Assembly (NCBI GenBank): GCA_024685975.1
Contig: JAIBDZ010000002.1
Coordinates: forward strand, 1 to 64,000
Length of the DNA: 64,000 nt
From: Piscirickettsiaceae bacterium
Lineage (GTDB): Bacteria; Pseudomonadota; Gammaproteobacteria; Nitrosococcales; Methylophagaceae
Direction of reading: 5' to 3'
In this document: in pieces, positions 60,407-64,000 of the stretch
Layout of the letters: every line of letters starts with the position of its first letter
Position numbering within the stretch: position 1 is the first letter of the stretch
Made by a program: the position numbers and the translations under genes
Notes under the pieces: generated by a model
Told to the model about the DNA's origin: nothing
What the model saw: the letters and a program-made list of their open reading frames with translations, nothing else
Databases searched by the model: none

Positions 60407-61504
60407 ATGTTACTCATACACGCCTTATTCACCCTGCTTTTATTACTCGTTACCGTATTACCTTTAACACGGCTCTCACATTGGTTCGTCAGAGGAATGG
60501 ATTTTCCTCGCCTACAATTTACGATATTCGCTATTGTTTTATTGTTAAGCCATTTTCTTTTTCTCGATAGTCAGAAACTCAGCACTTTCATCCTGATTAC
60601 CGTCACAATATTATGTCTCGCGTGGCAACTCTGGTGGATATTGCCTTATACCCGCTTATGGCCAAAAGAAGTTAAAACAGCCCGTCATAACTCGCCAGAA
60701 AATCAACTCAGCATTATCACCTCAAACGTACTGACGCCTAATCGTAACGCTGAGGCATTAATCGCTTTAGTCAAACGACATCAACCCGATGTGCTTGTCA
60801 CCTTAGAGTCAGACCAATGGTGGCAAGATATGCTTGATACCTTATCGGAAGAAATGCCTTACGCCATAAAGTGTCCGCGTGACAATCTTTACGGCATGCA
60901 TGTTTATTCTCGTCTGCCTTTAAGTGACGAAACGATTTGTTATTTAGTGGAAGAAGATGTGCCATCGATGCATGCTTTGCTCACATTACGCTCAGGTGAT
61001 TCTGTGCGCGTTCATTTCTTACACCCTGCTCCACCAAGTCCGACTGAAAATGACAAATCTATACAACGAGATGCTGAGTTAGCTATCGTCGCCAAAAGCA
61101 TTGCAGATAGCCATCAAGCTATTATTGTCACAGGAGATCTTAATGATGTTGCCTGGTCAGATACAACACGGCTTTTCCGTAAAATTAGCGGCTTACTCGA
61201 TCCCCGTGTAGGACGAGGTATTTTTAATACTTTTCATGCCGATTATTTTTTTATTCGCTGGCCATTAGATCATTTATTCCACAGTTCTCACTTTACCTTG
61301 CAAACCATTCAACGTCTGCCCTCTATTGGCTCAGACCATTTTCCACTTCTCGCCAAGCTGTGTTATTCACCATCCAAAAAAAATGACCAAGAGGCCATTC
61401 AGAGTAACAATGATGAGCACCAATGGGCACAACAACTTGCTGATGAGCAAAAAGTCCGTAAAGAAGATGTTCCCCAACCAGGCGAATCAATCAAAACAAA
61501 TTAA
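60407..61504 (+). CDS. Membrane-anchored endonuclease/exonuclease/phosphatase (EEP) protein
   Basis: 365 residues from ATG 60407 (the GTG just before it is less likely). Three N-terminal membrane helices (about 4-22, 37-53, 58-78) precede an EEP domain: SNVLTPN (Asn), TLESDQWW (Glu), TGDLNDVAWS (Asp/Asn) and GSDHFPLLAKL (Asp/His). All catalytic motifs are visible, so phosphodiesterase or phosphatase activity is expected on the far side of the membrane; the target is unknown. A hydrophilic 50-residue tail ends the protein. Confidence 0.87.
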   Translation: MLLIHALFTLLLLLVTVLPLTRLSHWFVRGMDFPRLQFTIFAIVLLLSHFLFLDSQKLSTFILITVTILCLAWQLWWILPYTRLWPKEVKTARHNSPENQLSIITSNVLTPNRNAEALIALVKRHQPDVLVTLESDQWWQDMLDTLSEEMPYAIKCPRDNLYGMHVYSRLPLSDETICYLVEEDVPSMHALLTLRSGDSVRVHFLHPAPPSPTENDKSIQRDAELAIVAKSIADSHQAIIVTGDLNDVAWSDTTRLFRKISGLLDPRVGRGIFNTFHADYFFIRWPLDHLFHSSHFTLQTIQRLPSIGSDHFPLLAKLCYSPSKKNDQEAIQSNNDEHQWAQQLADEQKVRKEDVPQPGESIKTN

Positions 61505-61509
61505 TAGTC

Positions 61510-61989
61510 TTAAATTGTAATGGCTTGCCATAACATAACCGTAAGAGTCAATAATCCCCATAATATAAGAAAAGCGATCACAATGACTCCTGTTACAAAC
61601 AAGACCGTTGATAGCAACGCTTCTTTTTTTACTTCATCTGACGATAATTTATAACGCGCTAATAAATCCGCATTTTTTTGATTCGCTTTCCAAATAAAGT
61701 CAAACACATCACCAATAATTGGCAAACTACCAAGCACCGCATCAATGACAATATTAATCATCATTCGAACCAAGATGGTTTTAGGCACATTTGCCTTCAC
61801 AGCTTGATAAAAAATCACTGTTGAGAGTGCGCCACCGATAGCATCGCCGATACCGGGAATGAGGCCAATCAACCCATCAAGGCCGATCCGATACCCCCCT
61901 GGCAATCGAATGCTATTGTCCAGCAACCAACTTAAACTATGTTGGCCACTCTTGGCATCCTTGCCTTGAGATGTCTTACTTTGAGCCAT
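61510..61989 (-). CDS. DUF4112 membrane protein
   Basis: 159 residues with the DUF4112 pattern: LDNSIRLPGGYRIGLDGLIG, GIGDAIGGALS, and RMMINIVIDAVLGSLPIIGD. Hydrophobic segments near 35-55, 70-95 and 125-155. Function unknown. It converges with the EEP gene, with 5 nt between stops. Confidence 0.9.
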   Translation of the reverse strand: MAQSKTSQGKDAKSGQHSLSWLLDNSIRLPGGYRIGLDGLIGLIPGIGDAIGGALSTVIFYQAVKANVPKTILVRMMINIVIDAVLGSLPIIGDVFDFIWKANQKNADLLARYKLSSDEVKKEALLSTVLFVTGVIVIAFLILWGLLTLTVMLWQAITI

Positions 61990-62049
61990 GACGAATAATC
62001 CGTATTAACATAAAGTAATGTGATAAAGAGCCAGCTTTATCTTAAAAAA

Positions 62050-62250
62050 TTAATATTTCAACTCGTCTGCACTGTCTTCAACATCATCGGCGGCATCTTC
62101 CATTTTATCTTTGGTATCATCGACCATATCATCTATTTTTTCGCCTGCTTCTTCTGCCGGACCATCAGCTTCACAACCAGTCAGACCAAGTCCTGCTACA
62201 AAAGCCAATAACGCGGCAAAAATAATATTCTTCAAATTCATAATATGCAT
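62050..62250 (-). CDS. Small acidic lipoprotein
   Basis: 66 residues: signal peptide with lipobox GLGLTGC (lipid cysteine C26) and a highly acidic tail rich in D, E and K (KIDDMVDDTKDKMEDAADD), which is helical and probably coiled-coil. GGAG lies 7 nt before the ATG, supporting the first of two in-frame ATGs. TATAGT about 44 nt upstream is a fair -10. Last recognisable gene of the stress-protein cluster. Confidence 0.85.
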   Translation of the reverse strand: MHIMNLKNIIFAALLAFVAGLGLTGCEADGPAEEAGEKIDDMVDDTKDKMEDAADDVEDSADELKY

Positions 62251-62565
62251 TGTTTTTCTCCTAAATAAAGTAACATCGCAACTTCACTATAATGAAAAAC
62301 AACGATACGACACATCATCTTTATCTGAATTCATTGTCAGAGAATGCTGACGTAAAACAAGAGATTTTCTTGCAATGCTCGCTGAGCAGTGTGAAAGCTT
62401 GCTGTATAAATTAGGAATACAATAGAAAAGGCGACATAGGCGAAGGCGTAACGTCCCTAATGGCAAAATATTGTTTTATATGATGTTATTGGGACAGAAT
62501 CGCCTGAAAAACAACCATATCTAGTTGTTATTTAATAAATATTTATCGTGGTATACTGCTAAAAA

Positions 62566-62582
62566 CCCCCATAAATACCCCC
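62566..62582 (-). repeat. G5-run direct repeat resembling P4-type integrase flanks
   Basis: On the minus strand GGGGGTATTTATGGGGG: two G5 runs separated by TATTTAT (7 nt). Comparable paired G-run elements (GGGGGTA spaced by AT-rich sequence) often precede integrase genes of P4-type islands. No integrase is visible here. Confidence 0.4.
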
Positions 62583-62616
62583 GGGGTGCAATCATCAAAC
62601 ATAATAGGCTGTAATA

Positions 62617-62800
62617 TCTCCATTTAGAGGAATTTCTATCGCTACAGATCAGTATGAAAAACTCTGCAAATAGTTCTTTTAACTCTCAAGAAGCATTCAT
62701 CACGTTTAATAACACAACGGTCATTGCTTTCTTACGTCTGCCTTGTTTCAAAATGGCACTGTTGATTTATCAAAACATGCTAATCAGAATCCGTAAGTGC
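62617..62800 (+). pseudogene. Possible decayed transposase C-terminus
   Basis: One frame reads SPFRGISIATDQYEKLCK to a stop at 62671-62673, and the next continues NSSFNSQEAFITFNNTTVIA. The FRxI-AT-xYEKL order followed by a hydrophobic helix resembles the C-terminus of IS5-group transposases, with one frameshift. No terminal repeats can be assigned. A weak resemblance only. Confidence 0.28.
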
Positions 62801-62805
62801 TCTCT

Positions 62806-64000
62806 TTACCAAAGTAATGAAGGGTCTTCATGTATGCGTTTTCCATATCCATCACCCGCTGTTGTTTTAGCCATACCCTGCTCCGAAATCAACCATCGTC
62901 TTGCTCCACCCAGTGAAACCGCTACACGAGGATAATCATCATCAAGATCCGGGTAATCTTCCTCTAGCCAGGCTGGAAAGTTCCTTGCTTGCTCCAGTTC
63001 AATCGTTTTTCCTTTGATGGGAATTGACCCTTTGGCTAATTCCTGAACCATAGGAAGACTCGCACCACCACCTGTTAACACAACAGTCAGGTTTCTGTAT
63101 GGTCCTGCCGTAGCCCACTCAATCCAGCTAGAGTCAACGCTTATTAAAATTTCCAGCATGGTATCACTCAGGGCCTGACTAAACTTCTGAACAGCTTCCA
63201 GCTCTTGGAAATCATCAAGCTCAATAGTAACGTCGTCACCTGTTCTCAGGGACAAATAAACAGAGCCTTCGTTAAACAGGGTCTCCTTGTAATCTCGAAT
63301 ATTCTTTTCCAGATCCCACTGTGCATTAATGAACATTGGATGACTCGAATCAATACCAACCATCTTTAAAATATAAGCCTTCAATAGCTGATCAAGATAA
63401 TTGCCAGCCTCGGTAATACCACGTGATGAATCTTTGATCTCAACTGCTACATTTCCTTCATTGGCCGGATCAAAATGGAAACGATACATGCTTAGATCAC
63501 TTGTACCTGCCCCCACGTCTATAACCATAAACAGTTTATCAACCGGATCGCGCCAGCTGATTAACGAACCCGCGACTCCTAAGGGTTCACTAATATTTCT
63601 ATCGACAAACTGATAATCAAGTTTTTGCTGACGCACGTCACGCACTGCATGAACAAATTGTTCTAGGGGGATTCCACTCTGCAAAGTACTGAAAAATGTG
63701 TCAGCCAGAATTTGGGCTTCGCCCAGATACTGACTCAATCGATGCACAGCTTCTTTTTCATCCACACCAGTAAGACAAGGCATAGCAAAACGTCTGTTTA
63801 TGTTTTTTGGATACCCACCTTCAGGTTGCTCTATATTCTCAAGAGCCATATTAACTGACCAAGTCAAAAACATCAGATACGCCAAAATCATGTCTGAGTA
63901 TTTGATCTCAATGTCCGTCGGGTTATGTTGTCTGGATACCGGTGTATCTAATCCACCTTCAGATAACCATCTTTTGATGTTATCTATACGTTGCCGAGAT
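62806..64000 (-). CDS. Hsp70/actin-fold ATPase, N-terminus beyond window
   Basis: The open frame continues upstream of the first ATG (63891) to the window edge (reading RQRIDNIKRWLSEGGLDTPV), so the true start is outside; 397 codons are seen. The phosphate-2 motif VIDVGAGTSDLSMYRF and adenosine motif VVLTGGGASLPMVQE mark an Hsp70/actin-like ATPase. The C-terminus (about 50 residues after ARRWLISEQGM) is short, so a DnaK-type substrate-binding domain is absent. Not DnaK or MreB. Membership of an accessory or defence operon is inference only. Confidence 0.75.
   Translation of the reverse strand, partial: SRQRIDNIKRWLSEGGLDTPVSRQHNPTDIEIKYSDMILAYLMFLTWSVNMALENIEQPEGGYPKNINRRFAMPCLTGVDEKEAVHRLSQYLGEAQILADTFFSTLQSGIPLEQFVHAVRDVRQQKLDYQFVDRNISEPLGVAGSLISWRDPVDKLFMVIDVGAGTSDLSMYRFHFDPANEGNVAVEIKDSSRGITEAGNYLDQLLKAYILKMVGIDSSHPMFINAQWDLEKNIRDYKETLFNEGSVYLSLRTGDDVTIELDDFQELEAVQKFSQALSDTMLEILISVDSSWIEWATAGPYRNLTVVLTGGGASLPMVQELAKGSIPIKGKTIELEQARNFPAWLEEDYPDLDDDYPRVAVSLGGARRWLISEQGMAKTTAGDGYGKRIHEDPSLLW

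Larger units (their letters stand above)
62251..62805. other. 555-nt gene-free region at probable island boundary
   Basis: It contains, left to right: the promoter region of the acidic lipoprotein (TATAGT on the minus strand near 62290, and the half-site TCTGACAAT read on the minus strand at 62333-62341); featureless AT-rich sequence; two C5 runs at 62566-62582; a CCCCGGGG palindrome at 62579-62586; and a plus-strand coding scrap at about 62617-62800. I see no intact gene, tRNA or terminator. Confidence 0.7.

Noticed and set aside
62654-62935. 93-residue plus-strand gene at the right boundary
   Set aside because: Its second half is antisense to the 3' end of the Hsp70-like gene, it has no ribosome site, and its first half reads better as a decayed fragment.

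Overview
This window reads as a chromosome segment of a gammaproteobacterium with G+C in the low forties by eye. The evidence is conserved gene order: rsmA-pdxA-surA-lptD; lptFG divergent from pepA-holC-valS; pyrG-kdsA-eno-ftsB-ispD-ispF-truD; and dnaE-(pilU)-accA-tilS. A SUF-only Fe-S operon with an Rrf2 regulator and a linked malic enzyme fits the Thiotrichales/Methylophaga neighbourhood. That placement is inference. Nearly everything up to about 48 kb is compact housekeeping DNA.

Layout, left to right. 1-8.7 kb: a tRNA-Val cut by the window edge, an HU protein, the rsmA/pdxA/surA/lptD run, a tRNA-Ala/tRNA-Glu operon with a near-consensus promoter, and lptFG. 8.8-13.6 kb: pepA-holC-valS on the plus strand. 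13.6-17 kb: an AhpD-like protein, two tandem rhodanese paralogues and NAD malic enzyme. 17-23 kb: the operon regulator-sufB-sufC-sufD-sufS-sufU-sufT. 23-25.4 kb: FKBP isomerase, ampD and nadC. 25.4-33.2 kb: the pyrG-to-cysG run, much of it joined by 1-8 nt gene overlaps. 33.3-44.6 kb: a close-packed minus-strand series (yheT-like, L,D-transpeptidase, nagZ, mscS-like, dnaE, pilU, accA, tilS). Lipopolysaccharide export (lptD, lptF, lptG, kdsA), outer-membrane protein folding (surA, FKBP) and muropeptide recycling (ampD, nagZ) are therefore all represented.

44.7-62.3 kb is more accessory. It holds a VOC protein, small secreted proteins, a SIMPL protein, a retropepsin-RimK fusion, a MetX-family hydrolase, a TonB receptor-HemS-HmuT haem-type operon without permease or ATPase, and a four-part CDGSH/4Fe-4S/CDGSH/glutamate-synthase fusion. 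An apparent envelope-stress cluster follows: yqjD-yqjE-yqjK-like-AI-2E transporter, a PLDc_N peptide, a NarL-type regulator plus a stand-alone receiver, a convergent sensor kinase, an entericidin-like lipoprotein, DUF1328, a membrane-anchored EEP phosphatase, DUF4112 and an acidic lipoprotein. A 10-bp inverted repeat and related half-sites upstream of several of these genes suggest a small shared regulon.

The right edge (62.25-64 kb) looks like the start of an island: a 555-nt stretch with no intact gene, a G5-run repeat resembling those near P4-type integrases, a possible transposase scrap, and the 3' part of an Hsp70/actin-fold ATPase gene that runs off the window. I found no CRISPR array, intact insertion sequence or prophage. 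No single complete novel system is proven; the best leads are the stress two-component cluster, the Fe-S/FMN fusion, the RimB-RimK fusion and the truncated Hsp70-like gene.
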